Positions 1 to 9,306 of a stretch of DNA of 23,652 nucleotides are shown here, one piece after another. The stretch comes from Rodentolepis nana (taxonomy: Eukaryota; Platyhelminthes; Cestoda; Cyclophyllidea; Hymenolepididae): assembly GCA_900617975.1 (NCBI GenBank), contig UZAE01000430.1, forward strand, positions 1 to 23,652. Reading direction: 5' to 3'. Under the pieces are notes generated by a model. That model saw nothing but the letters and a program-made list of their open reading frames with translations. It made no database searches and was not told the origin of the DNA. The translations under genes and the position numbers were made by a program. Each line of letters starts with the position of its first letter. Positions within the stretch are counted from its first letter, which is position 1.

Positions 1-44
1 ACGTTGCCCAGGGTGCACCACGTGGAGGTAAGTCTATTCACACC
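1..44 (+). repeat. Retroposon copy B, right end only
   Basis: Nearly identical to 18961-19005 of the complete copy (ACGTTGCCCAGGGTGCACCA, then CGTGGAGG and AAGTCTAT). The element stops at the same point (ACACC) in both copies, so this is a true family boundary. The rest lies outside the window. Confidence 0.85.
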
Positions 45-685
45 AGTGTTTGGTTAAATATAATGCGTCGCATTAATATTATCTTCATTTAAAAGCCTTA
101 AATAGTAGGAATAAAATCCACAAGTCTCACAAAACTTGTAATTATAATGTATTGTTTCTTAAATACCCCTTGTTTATAAAGAGAATCTCGCGGAAGAGTT
201 CCATAAGATCTCGATTAAATATGTAAAGAACATTGTACACTATGAGAAAAAGTGACAATAAGAATCTCGCAATAAAACCTAGACTTTATAATTTAAAAAA
301 AGTTGTTAATGAAACATCTTTCATGTTCCGCGCAAAATAATAAACATAATCGAATCGACCAGATCCACCGTTCTTCATGAAATATCGAGGAAATTGAGTA
401 TTATTAAACACATTAAAATAAATTGAGGACAATTTATGAACTAGAAATATGAAACAAGGCACCAACAACGTACGTAATACAAATTAATCCAATTCATACA
501 ACGAATTAATAAGACTATTGAAAGGGTTAAAGATATATCCAAAGTAAAAATTATAAAAAACATTCTATTATAAAAGATAGTGACATCAGTGCAAATTAGA
601 ACATGAAGCTTTTCGAATCAATCACTTCTTAGTAGAAAACGCATAGTGCAACAGAAGTGCCAGTTCTAATTCATTTTTCGGCATC
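45..685. other. Non-coding, 3' of ABHD8
   Basis: AT-rich sequence downstream of the ABHD8 stop. A 60-codon open stretch at 468-286 on the minus strand has no recognisable content. Its 3' end probably includes the ABHD8 3' UTR, but no clear polyadenylation signal was found. Confidence 0.5.
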
Positions 686-844
686 TCATCTATTGGGTTC
701 AGTGGTAACTACGGCGGGTGTGTGAGGCGAGTTTCGTATCATCCGTATATGATCTCCAATAAAGCGATTTACGCGTTCAGAATCCTCAATCATGCACATA
801 TGTCCAGAACCGGGAATTTGATGAATATTCGATGTTTTAATTGC
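686..844 (-). CDS. ABHD8: ABHD8 exon 5 (catalytic His, stop)
   Basis: Acceptor GTCCTTTAG, then residues 297-348 and a TGA. It contains IPGSGHM with catalytic His311, followed by MIEDSERVNRFIGDH, the usual last helix of the fold, and a short tail ending TEPNR. I saw no convincing AATAAA on this strand close downstream. Confidence 0.93.
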   Translation of the reverse strand, partial: AIKTSNIHQIPGSGHMCMIEDSERVNRFIGDHIRMIRNSPHTPAVVTTEPNR

Positions 845-3800
845 CTAAAGGACAGAAAAACAACAACACAACGCTGAAATTGTGAACTCCCCTTCACTAC
901 ATCAACATAAATCACGAGGAAATCATTATTGGGAAAAAACAACTTTCTTAGATTAAATTACAGTGACGTATACTTAATGCAAATTATTGCAACAAATATT
1001 AAAGCGTTTTTAAGTATATTCACTTAAGCAGCATAACATAAAGGGCTAAGAAACAAGCAAATAATAGAGCTAATTGACACAAATAATAGGGCTAATTCAC
1101 AGCTGATAAACACGACCTAAAATTTGTCTCAAAATGAAAACTAACAAACGGTCGTGGCAAATTAAATTGTCAAAAAATTCTCGATGAGTCATCATTTGCA
1201 GAAAAAAGTTTCCATAAAGCGCTTGATAAGTTCATTCACCCTTGCGGAGCGCACAACGCTATCTTGGCTGAACAAAATCTCATATGTACTCAGACAGGCT
1301 CGAAGGTGCAATCGTGCTAGTCTTCGTGCAGGCAGCAAATGTGGTCGTGAGAGTAGGAACTTCTCAGCCAGCCGTCAATCAATGGTCCCTGCATGGTTAA
1401 TAAACCCTTCATTGCATTATAATGACTAAGCTCACTGACAGTAAACACATACCAAGTAAACGTATTCCACGTCATAAGCCCGTTTCCTCCCTAGCTTTGT
1501 GGTAGCTTCGCCAATCTTGGAGGCCTTTCCTAGCTAGGAGAACTCGCCATAGAAATTACTGAGCACAAATCAAGGCTTATTAGTGCAGTAATCCGCTACA
1601 AACTCAAAGGTAGTCAACATTAAGTTACACAAGCATAGTGATTTTTAGCGAAGATACAGCCTCAATCTCCAAACAGCTTCTCAAACCCTTAGATCGAGAA
1701 AGAAAAAACCACAGCCTCCGAGGTCTTTCAACAAAAATAAGATATGTTTCATCTAGGTGCTTTGGAGGTTAACATAGAACTACATCAGTATGGTAGTAAT
1801 TTTTGTATTTAAAGTTCAACCATAGGCCGGATACCTTCACCACTTTGGGTATTTGCGAAGTTAGAAAAGACCCTTTCCTTTTTGTCACTGAATAAATTTT
1901 TAGTTGACATCGGACTATATTGCACTAAAATAATGACTTACAAAGTGGGTTTCCATCTCCTCATCTAACGTGACTAGTCGGTCCTCTGTCCCACTTAAAA
2001 GCAATGTTGGGATTTTAACTTGTCTGTAGAAACTGGGACCTCCTTGTGGCCAAACCTGACCCGCCATAACAGCCCAAAGTGTGTAGGCATTGAATTTGTA
2101 CCCGGAAGTGCGTTCTTCAGCTGTTAAAATTTTCATATTATCAAATACTGCCGGGTCAATGGGTTTGCTTCGATCAGCGTAGGCCTTCCTAGAAAGCAAG
2201 CAAACAAATGATTATAGAACGCGAATATCACATGGATTCTACAGAGTTCTGAATAGCTCTTAAAACTACTTATATAAGACTTTTCCAGCGGTCATTTTAA
2301 GTAAAAGGGAAAAATAATGAAAAAACTATAGTGAGCAATTCGAATTCTGCCACCAAGCTTGTCGACCAGCGCGGTTGTTAATTTCCACCACTTGTAGCAC
2401 AGCAATTAACATGTTCATTTATGAGGAAAAAGGTTGAGCTTGAAACCAATTGGTACAGAAAAACTTATAAATTTAAACGCATCGCAAATACTTCAGACAT
2501 GGAGAAGAAAATTTAAACACATAACCTTAACGAAAATGTAACCATTGCACAAATTACAGTCACTCTGTGGCAAGAAAAAGCTATTTCTGTAGCCGCAGAA
2601 ACCATCACTAAAATGTTTCTGAGTTCATTAATGAACTTAAGTCAGGTACATTGCTTGAATGGTGGTACAATAAGAGTAATAAGGTATCCATTGTGAATTT
2701 TTAAAATAATGTATGGAAAACAAGAGTACTATTCAATGTCAGGAAACCGAATCCTGTCAAATTTGAACGCTACCCGAAGCTCGTCACAACTAAGGAATCC
2801 GACGGACTCAGCTACTGTGAAACTATGCGGGTCATAGAAACTTTAGGAGAGAACCTTTCCCCCCTTAACTGGCCCAAAATTGACGATGAGAACTAATATG
2901 GCTTTACAGGCGTTGGAAACTGCCCCTACAATTTAAGTTAAAACACTCACGTTTCGAAGCCCTTTCGAAGACACGGGATTAGAAATGTAAGGATCCATGG
3001 AGGGAGAGAAAACAACCCCGGATCTCCTGACAAAGCGATAGGAGCTCCTCCGGAAATCAGAACGAGTCCATTTACCAGGTTCAGATTATTCAGTGCAACA
3101 CAAATCGCTATCGCCGAACTAGAAGGATATTAGTAAAGAAACTACCGTAAGTTGAACAAGTACGAAATTTCTCTACGATAGTGTTTGTGCTTTACTTGTA
3201 TTAAAATTCAAATAGAGGCGTTAATAACGAAATCGACTTGTGAAGAGAGACGATATTATAGAATCACTTTTATGAGAAACTCACATTCTTGTTGATCAGA
3301 ATAAAACAGAGACATAAACATCTACATATTCGAATGTAGTGACTTCAACATCTCCAACTCGGTGACTATGCATGTTAACAATTATGCTACCTAGAGTACA
3401 CATTTAAAAAATCTACTACCTTTACAATATCTTAGTCAAGTATTAGTAAGATTTGAAGCCACAGTTAAAATGAGCAAATAACTAATGCCTAATAATGAGA
3501 TATGGTGCGTTTTGAAAGAGAGTAGGTCTGTCATTTGCACATAGCTCCATAAATCAAGTAGGAATAAACGAAGTTAGATCGATTATAACATATCTTTCGT
3601 TTCGATCAATAGTACTATTCTAAAGGTCATCTGTTACTTGCCGATGGCTCGGCATTCAAAATTAAAATCCGATTGGAATAGGCTTAGAAGTCACCTAACA
3701 AAAGAAATAACGCTAATAGAGACTAGGGCAAAAAACAGGCCTTCCAAAGACCGATTGGAAATGCGAGAGAAAAATCGAGAAGCAAAGGCTAAGGGCATCA

Positions 3801-6800
3801 GCAGTCTCTGAATAAAATCGGGTTTTGAGAGGATTGATTAGAGTAAGACAAATTAGCTTACAAATCCATAACGCGTAAGTCGAGGAAGTGAAAGAGGATT
3901 AGTATAAGCGCCGGAATTAAACAACCGATCAACAGGTATTGGATCATGTTGACTAGAAAATGCCTAGTATTGCAAGTAACGAATAATTTCGTAAATTGAA
4001 ATAGAAATAAGGAAAATATTTTACTGAGAACAGAAAGTAAGTGAGGGCTGATAACTCGATTACGCTCACGAAATCCTTTTCCCCTCCCCCCCCCCTTCTC
4101 ACTTTTGTAAAATTATTTGAATTTGGTATTAATCGATTCCACACTGAAAAACTGCAAAATTGCTACCTAGCTGAGAGCATTATAATTTACAAAGATTATT
4201 CTAGGATAAGTTCCCATGGGAAATACAATACTCAGTGTTAAAAAATGTATTGCTTGGGCTAGTTCAAGGCAAAATTAACGTTTTAAAAGTGACTAATACG
4301 GCTTCTCTGAAATACGAATTTCCATCTTTCACGGAACAATAATAAAGAATATTGTTCACAATGTAAAGGAGCATAATACCTATTTTTGTAAGATTCACCT
4401 TGTCTCATGACTAATTTGGCAGGCAATTTATACATATTCACGGGAAAAAATAAAAAGTTTGAAACACACAAACAACGCGGTCAACGTGACACTTTAGTAA
4501 GAGGACATGAATTAACTATTTATTGATATAAACGCATAGTAGTAAAAATTTCTTCCAAAAACTAAGCACGTGGAGAAAGAAAAGAGAAACCAAAGTTTAG
4601 AAAGAGAAGGAATAGGAATAGAAGTTTTAGATCATCACAAGGGCAAAACTTTCCTTGAAAGTAGAATTCGGATTTTACAAATTTCGTTTTAAAACTGATT
4701 TCCGACATAATCTATCAAAAAAACGAAATCGTTCATGCGAATTGTACTAATGGAACAAAAAATCTTTGGATTTCTATCGTATTTTGGGTATTTGAAAATT
4801 AAGAACGATCATATGCCTATTTAGACAGCATAGCTTCATCTTCTTGCGCACAAATAGATGGAAGTGTGCGTTCTAAACATTCACTTCTTCAGAGACTAAA
4901 AATACGACCTAACGTATTAGAGCAATCGAGCTTGTTACATATCCTTGACTAAAATTCAAAATTGAGAAATGCTTTCATTATAGTTGGATTATAGAATGGA
5001 AATGGTAAAAATACGCATATTATAAATCATTAAACAAAATACAACAATAAGCAACGAGGGATCGTTCAAACGTCCTTAAAAAAAGAAAACTCAAGAAAGT
5101 ATATACGAAAAAGGAATAATAATTAGAAATGGTAATTAAAATCCCTATAAATACTCATACGATGTATAGTGATATTAAATCGGAACCACGAAGGTAAAAA
5201 TATCAACAAAGCCATTTAACTAACCGATTAATCAGTCAATTTGATTCGCGAGCAAAATGATTAAACCATTACTCCTATTGTTTTCTGTCAATTATGGCCA
5301 CCTGGAGTCAGTGCAGAATATAAAACAAAAGAAATAAAGAGAAGCTCAGGTAAAAGGGAAAATCTATGATAAATTATTAACTTTAAATCTGTTAAAGGGA
5401 TAAAACATTAAAATGCCTGACCTTGGATGAGTTACAATAGACTGAAGAAATTCATGGAAAGACAGCTAGTAGCAAGTGCTTGTCGATAACATGACACAAA
5501 AAACCGAAATTTGGGCATATTGACCAATACACCAGTCGTATGCAATGAAGGTAAAAACAGTGGTCTGGGATGCGGTAAAAGAGGTAAGAGCAGGATCCGG
5601 GGGGGGGGGGGAATAGATCAAATGCTACTTATAATATAATAGTATTAAATGAATACGAATGGGTGCATTTCGCTATACCATACGAAATCGTTCAAGAATT
5701 AAATAAAACAGACAATGAAAGCTGTTGTGTTCTGAGAATAAGATATTTAATTAAAGGAACTACAGCAAGTTAATGCTGAAAAACAACAGAAAATGAGCCT
5801 ATTTTTAAAGTATATAGTAAATTAAGAGAATCAATCAGGAAAGTAAATAAATTCCATTGTATTAACTTCTAACAAACCCGATTTTGAAGCCCGCTGCATT
5901 CACTAATAATCTGATGAGCACATTAAAATGGAATGCAATCACCATAATAGTACTATATTTTCATTGCGCAAAAAATTCCTACGAGTTTCATGTGATCACA
6001 AGCGTGGTAGAATGTGAGCAAACTATCTATAAGAGGAAGGAAAATCAGACAGCACAGGAACAGAAATTTGCATTTCTTATTTCGGTCGAAGTGCCTTAGT
6101 TAAGAGCGCGAAACAAGCAGCGCGCACCAAAAAGTCAAGAAACTTTCAAAACGATCAATTACAAATAGTAATTTTTGATAACAAGGAGAATGCATTAAAA
6201 GCTATCTTAACATAAAAATATTCAAAGTCAAGCAAATAACTAGCATAGGAGAAATTTCACACCATTCGTCGCAGAATTTCCATAACAAATAACTTGTCAC
6301 TGGTTTAGATTGAAAAAAATGTATTCTTTTATTTGGCTAGCCTATTAAGTGCTATAAATTTTTAAGCGTTAACAGATAACTTACCCATAGGAATGTGCAA
6401 CGAGGAGAACAAAAGCTGAATTCAGCGTTCCTTTTTCTCTGTAATACTTCAAAACATATCTGTCCACGACAGCCTGGACATCAAGGACACAATCGTGAAA
6501 GAGGCAACTTGCTTTTAAGCTTTTATGGCTAGGGCAAAGTAGGCAAATGGAAAGAGATGAGGAGTGTGAGTAGATTGGAAAGTTTCGATTGCAGCAGCAA
6601 TTTTGAACATTTAATGGACTCAAACCATGACCGACAAGATCTAGAGTCACTGTTCGATAACCCTATATGTTAAAATAAAAAGCCAATAGGACTACAAATT
6701 TACACAATAGTGATATCTAGATATAACGCAAGCTCAAAAAGTGATATCGAGGGATTATTGAATAAAATTTTCAAATTTCAACTTATATAATTTAACTTGG

Positions 6801-7085
6801 AAGAGTTGATGCATATGTAATGGGTTTAAAAATAGGAGCATAATCAACAATGAAACAAACCTCTGAAACAAAGTGTTCAACTTGATTTTTCCATATTTCC
6901 GTCCTCCCACCGACACCATGAATGAAAACTAATGTTCCTTTATCTACCACTGAATGAATTATTAGATAATAATATTTACCCGTAACCAATGGGTTTACTA
7001 TTTCAACATGTATCTGACGTCCTTCTCGTATTTCTACCAACTGTTCGATGTCTCCCAAACAGTCGAAATCACTACTTGTAGACAT
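686..7085 (-). CDS. ABHD8: ABHD8-like alpha/beta hydrolase, whole gene (spliced)
   Basis: Spliced model on the minus strand: 7085-6980, 6949-6861, 6662-6385, 3118-2951, 2188-1942, 844-686, giving 348 residues and a TGA stop. Seen: an N-terminal VEIREGR block (about 17-23), oxyanion-loop HGVGG (46-50), LVGHG (74-78), nucleophile elbow AHSYG with Ser156, GQVWPQG (257-263), acid Asp283 in GTEDR, and His311 in GSGHM. The order, the spacing after Ser156 and the VEIREGR block match animal ABHD8 as I know it; vertebrate members are about 440 residues because of a longer N-terminal linker. No signal peptide or clear membrane helix is seen, so it is probably intracellular. The fold predicts a hydrolase of ester-type bonds; the substrate is unknown. 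The start is the first ATG, with an in-frame TGA at 7103-7101. Residues 84-118 are an extra Cys-rich stretch, and the elbow begins with Ala, not Gly. Another ABHD family is unlikely given the N-terminal block. Confidence 0.93.
845..1941 (-). other. ABHD8 intron 4
   Basis: 1,097 bases between a GTAAGT donor and a TTTAG acceptor. No similarity-bearing reading frame or structured RNA seen; an 81-codon plus-strand open stretch (1184-1429) looks random. Confidence 0.7.
1942..2188 (-). CDS. ABHD8: ABHD8 exon 4 (acid residue)
   Basis: Acceptor GCTTTCTAG and donor GTAAGT, ending in phase 0. It codes residues 215-296 and carries KAYADRSKPID, the conserved GQVWPQG block and VKIPTLLLSGTEDRLV with candidate acid Asp283. 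Length up to the final His agrees with vertebrate ABHD8 without gaps. Confidence 0.93.
2189..2950 (-). other. ABHD8 intron 3
   Basis: 762 bases. The only notable content is a less AT-rich block at about 2745-2850 with a tRNA-promoter-like pair (listed separately). Confidence 0.7.
2758..2814 (-). repeat. Possible tRNA-derived SINE head
   Basis: On the minus strand TAGCTGAGTCCG (2814-2803) fits an RNA polymerase III A box and GCGTTCAAATTTG (2770-2758) fits a B box (core GTTCAAATT), with a 57-base span like a tRNA gene. No acceptor stem pairs, so it is not a functional tRNA. Surrounding bases are richer in G and C than the intron. Confidence 0.42.
2951..3118 (-). CDS. ABHD8: ABHD8 exon 3
   Basis: Acceptor CCTTCTAG and donor GTGAGT; phase 2 in and phase 2 out, matching both neighbours. 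Residues 158-214 read SAIAICVALNNLNLVNGLVLISGGAP and on into a hydrophobic lid stretch ending CLRKGFET. This corresponds to the ABHD8 segment after the elbow, where vertebrates have an INGGGP motif in place of ISGGAP. Confidence 0.9.
4079..4097 (+). repeat. C-rich run
   Basis: CCCC, T, then ten C in a row within an AT-rich intron. Simple low-complexity tract; on the other strand a G run prone to slippage. Confidence 0.9.
5599..5611 (+). repeat. 13-base G run
   Basis: Thirteen consecutive G in ABHD8 intron 2, flanked by ATCC and AATAG. Length is probably variable and is a likely sequencing-error site. Confidence 0.9.
6385..6662 (-). CDS. ABHD8: ABHD8 exon 2 (nucleophile elbow)
   Basis: Acceptor AACATATAG, then GYRTVTLDLVGHG, a variable Cys-rich stretch, and FVLLVAHSYG with catalytic Ser156. 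It ends in phase 2 at donor GTAAGT. The piece between LVGHG and the elbow is about 40 residues longer than in vertebrate ABHD8. It contains CCCN and several more Cys and Ser, and looks either inserted or like an unrecognised intron, although no GT/AG pair keeps the frame. Confidence 0.9.
6861..7085 (-). CDS. ABHD8: ABHD8 exon 1 (start codon; contains a 30-base intron)
   Basis: Codes residues 1-65, starting MSTSSDFDCL, through the HGVGG oxyanion loop to HFVSE, then the donor GTTTGT. Positions 6979-6950 are read as a 30-base GTAAAT...TTCAG intron in phase 1. Removing it joins VNPLVT directly to VVDKGTLVFIHG. Retaining it stays open and adds ten residues (GKYYYLIIHS in effect). In-frame TGA at 7103-7101 fixes the first ATG unless an upstream coding exon exists. 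Confidence 0.88.
6950..6979 (-). other. 30-base intron in ABHD8 exon 1
   Basis: The stretch starts GTAAATATT, ends TTCATTCAG and is 25/30 A or T, unlike the flanking coding bases. Its length is a multiple of three with no stop, so either splicing or retention keeps the frame. Removal gives the more family-like spacing between the VEIREGR block and the HGVGG loop. Very short introns are known in flatworms; whether this one is used needs transcripts. Confidence 0.65.
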
Positions 7086-8947
7086 TAGCAAATGAATACT
7101 TCATCCTATACTACCGCACTTTGCATGCACAGTCGGTGGGCTAATTAATATGATTCCGATAGATATGATAAAGGCGCTTTTTTAAACCTCTTATTTATTC
7201 AAACTCTACAGGTGCCGGAGAAGACCTTTAAGTAGGTGAATAATTTTTTATCCCGTTTTCTTTATTTATAGATCAAAAATATTTATGAAGGAATTGTACA
7301 GAAGGTCATCTATTTGTTGGCTTTAGGTTATAGTTCTTCCAACTTCAATCAATACAAAAATTTTTTAAAAATGTAAGTGTCCCTGTGAATTTCCTCTAAA
7401 ACTCTTAAGTCAACTAGTTAGTTATATTTAGCTCAAGTTAAAGTGATATTTAATGAACTATTATTTAATTGACTCTATATTACCTTATCTATGCTTATGC
7501 ATATGATATTCTTTTTAATCATTAAAACTGAAAAAATGTGCTTAAGGAGGCAAAATCTTAAATGTCTTGAATATTTTGCTGATAAATAGAACATATTTAC
7601 CTCATATGCACCCGGGAAATTAACACTTATCATATTCGATTTTGTTTATGTTTCTGTTATAATGGTTCATTTGAATGTGATTAATATTTACGCTTTAAAG
7701 TAGATACAGTCACAAATTACTAACGATAACTGCTTTTCAATTTGTTTCCAAAGTTCTAATCCTCAATGCGTAACTATATACCTATATACTTTGAAATGAC
7801 CATCCCTATAGCCAATATAAACTTTGTACTCTTGTGTCCTGTTTTGTTAGGTTTCAATCACCAATTTTTGTCTCATTTTCCATTTCTTATTCGTACCATT
7901 GACGCCTTTCAAAACTACGTATGATTTTGCACCCTAGATTGTAAATTCAATTACTATCACCAACATCATCCTGCGACGACTTCGTTACATTTCAACTCAG
8001 TCTAATGCTCACCTTAGCATATGCATAATTGAACATGTGTACAGATCGTGCGCTTTTGTCAACTACAAAATCAATACAACTCTTTGTGAGCTGATTTTCG
8101 GAAAAGTTATTTCCTTTTAGCAATAAGCTATTTCAACTCCTACGCGAGAAGCTATAGTATCACATGATTAGATACCTATGTTGGCTTAACTATTACGTTA
8201 AATTTACATTACTTACACTACCACTGAATTTGAAGAAAACCAAACTATCAAGTTTGTAAGCTAATTGATGATTTCTTTAAAGCACACAGGTCGACATGGA
8301 AATAAAATAAATCGCTAGAACCCAAATATAATCTATTGTCAACCATTGCCAACAGAAGGAGCTATGTCCCTAAAAAATTGAAGTTTTCTTTCACTTTTTA
8401 CTCAGATCAAATAACCTCCCTCCCCTCCCCTTACCCACCAACTTTTGCACAACTTATGAACCCTCGTGTCCCTTTCATCTCCCCTGTTTTAGCTAAAAGA
8501 GGGGATATAATTCGCTCATATTGATATTCCTCCATATGTACAACTTTGGACAGTTCAAACAAGGTCGGAAATCTGAATGATCGGAATATTTGTGATGGTC
8601 CTTACGGTAAGTTACGTTTTCTTAACTTCGGCTGGTTAAAGTTAGTTTGTTAGTTCAACAGTGCAAAAAAGTTTACGTTAAAGCGAGTTCCTCTATCAAA
8701 CACTTCCCGAAAGATAAATGGGATTACTTTAAGAAAATGAATAAATCGATTAAAATATATCACCAAAGATAAACACGCTTTTTTAGAGTACGCACAGTTA
8801 ATATAGATATTGCATGTCCTTAGCATCAGGACTAGTAGCAAGGGTCGATTATTTCTAGTAAAATAGAAAAGTTGTACATATAAGAATGAGATACTAAGGA
8901 GGGAGAAAGTGGATGGAAGATTCAAATATTCAGTACAGCACAGTGAT
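7086..8947. other. Intergenic region between SPPL2 stop and ABHD8 start
   Basis: 1.86 kb, AT-rich. It must hold the SPPL2 3' UTR and the ABHD8 promoter and 5' UTR, but no clear TATA box, polyadenylation signal or RNA gene is visible. A pyrimidine-rich stretch lies at about 8410-8435 (plus strand). Open stretches at 8336-8524 (+) and 8925-8650 (-) look random. Confidence 0.5.
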
Positions 8948-9306
8948 TTATAAGTTTAAGAAACGATCTGAGTGATGGTCACCATCTGCATCCGAAACCG
9001 AAACACCTGTTGCTTCATTCACAGACTTATTTCCAGGGCCAAGAGAATCCAAAGTCTTTTGCTCTTCAGGAGAGTGATAGATGACTTCATGGTCTATTCC
9101 AGCAGCTGTGCTATTGTCAACAGGAATAAGGATTGGTGCAGGCAGTTTTCCAGACCAGAGATTGCGGAGTTCGGTGACACCACCTCGGAAATAGGCGCAG
9201 AGAACGGTGGTTAGGAGGGTTATAGGGCAGAGGTACAGTAGAGCAGGTTGGGCCATTCTGGTACCAAATAGAACAATGCAAACTACTAAACCTCCGAGAA
9301 GATAAC
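8948..9306 (-). CDS. SPPL2: SPPL2 exon 13 (PAL motif, tail, stop)
   Basis: Acceptor TTTTTCTTCAAAG. Residues 507-624: the rest of segment 8, QPALLYL with the PAL triplet (526-528) and segment 9, then a hydrophilic cytosolic tail of about 75 residues rich in Asp, Ser and Gly, ending DRFLNL before TAA. I saw no AATAAA on this strand near the stop. Confidence 0.95.

Larger units (their letters stand above)
3119..6384 (-). other. ABHD8 intron 2 (3.3 kb)
   Basis: Largest intron in the window; AT-rich, with no supported gene on either strand. Contains a C run at 4086-4095 and a 13-G run at 5599-5611. Short open stretches at 3953-4471 and 5884-6099 have no family signature. Confidence 0.65.

Noticed and set aside
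1184..1429. 81-codon plus-strand open stretch in ABHD8 intron 4
   Set aside because: No recognisable family, low-complexity basic and Ser content, and no supporting context.
1925..1941. 17-base GT...AG segment right after ABHD8 exon 4
   Set aside because: Too short to splice, shifts the frame, and the exon 4 to exon 5 junction gives the expected length to the catalytic His.
3953..4241. Overlapping open stretches on both strands
   Set aside because: Both run through a C/G homopolymer and have no protein-family signature.
5911..5918. CTGATGAG, the start of a hammerhead ribozyme core (flatworm retroposons can carry these)
   Set aside because: No matching stem II or CGAAA element follows.
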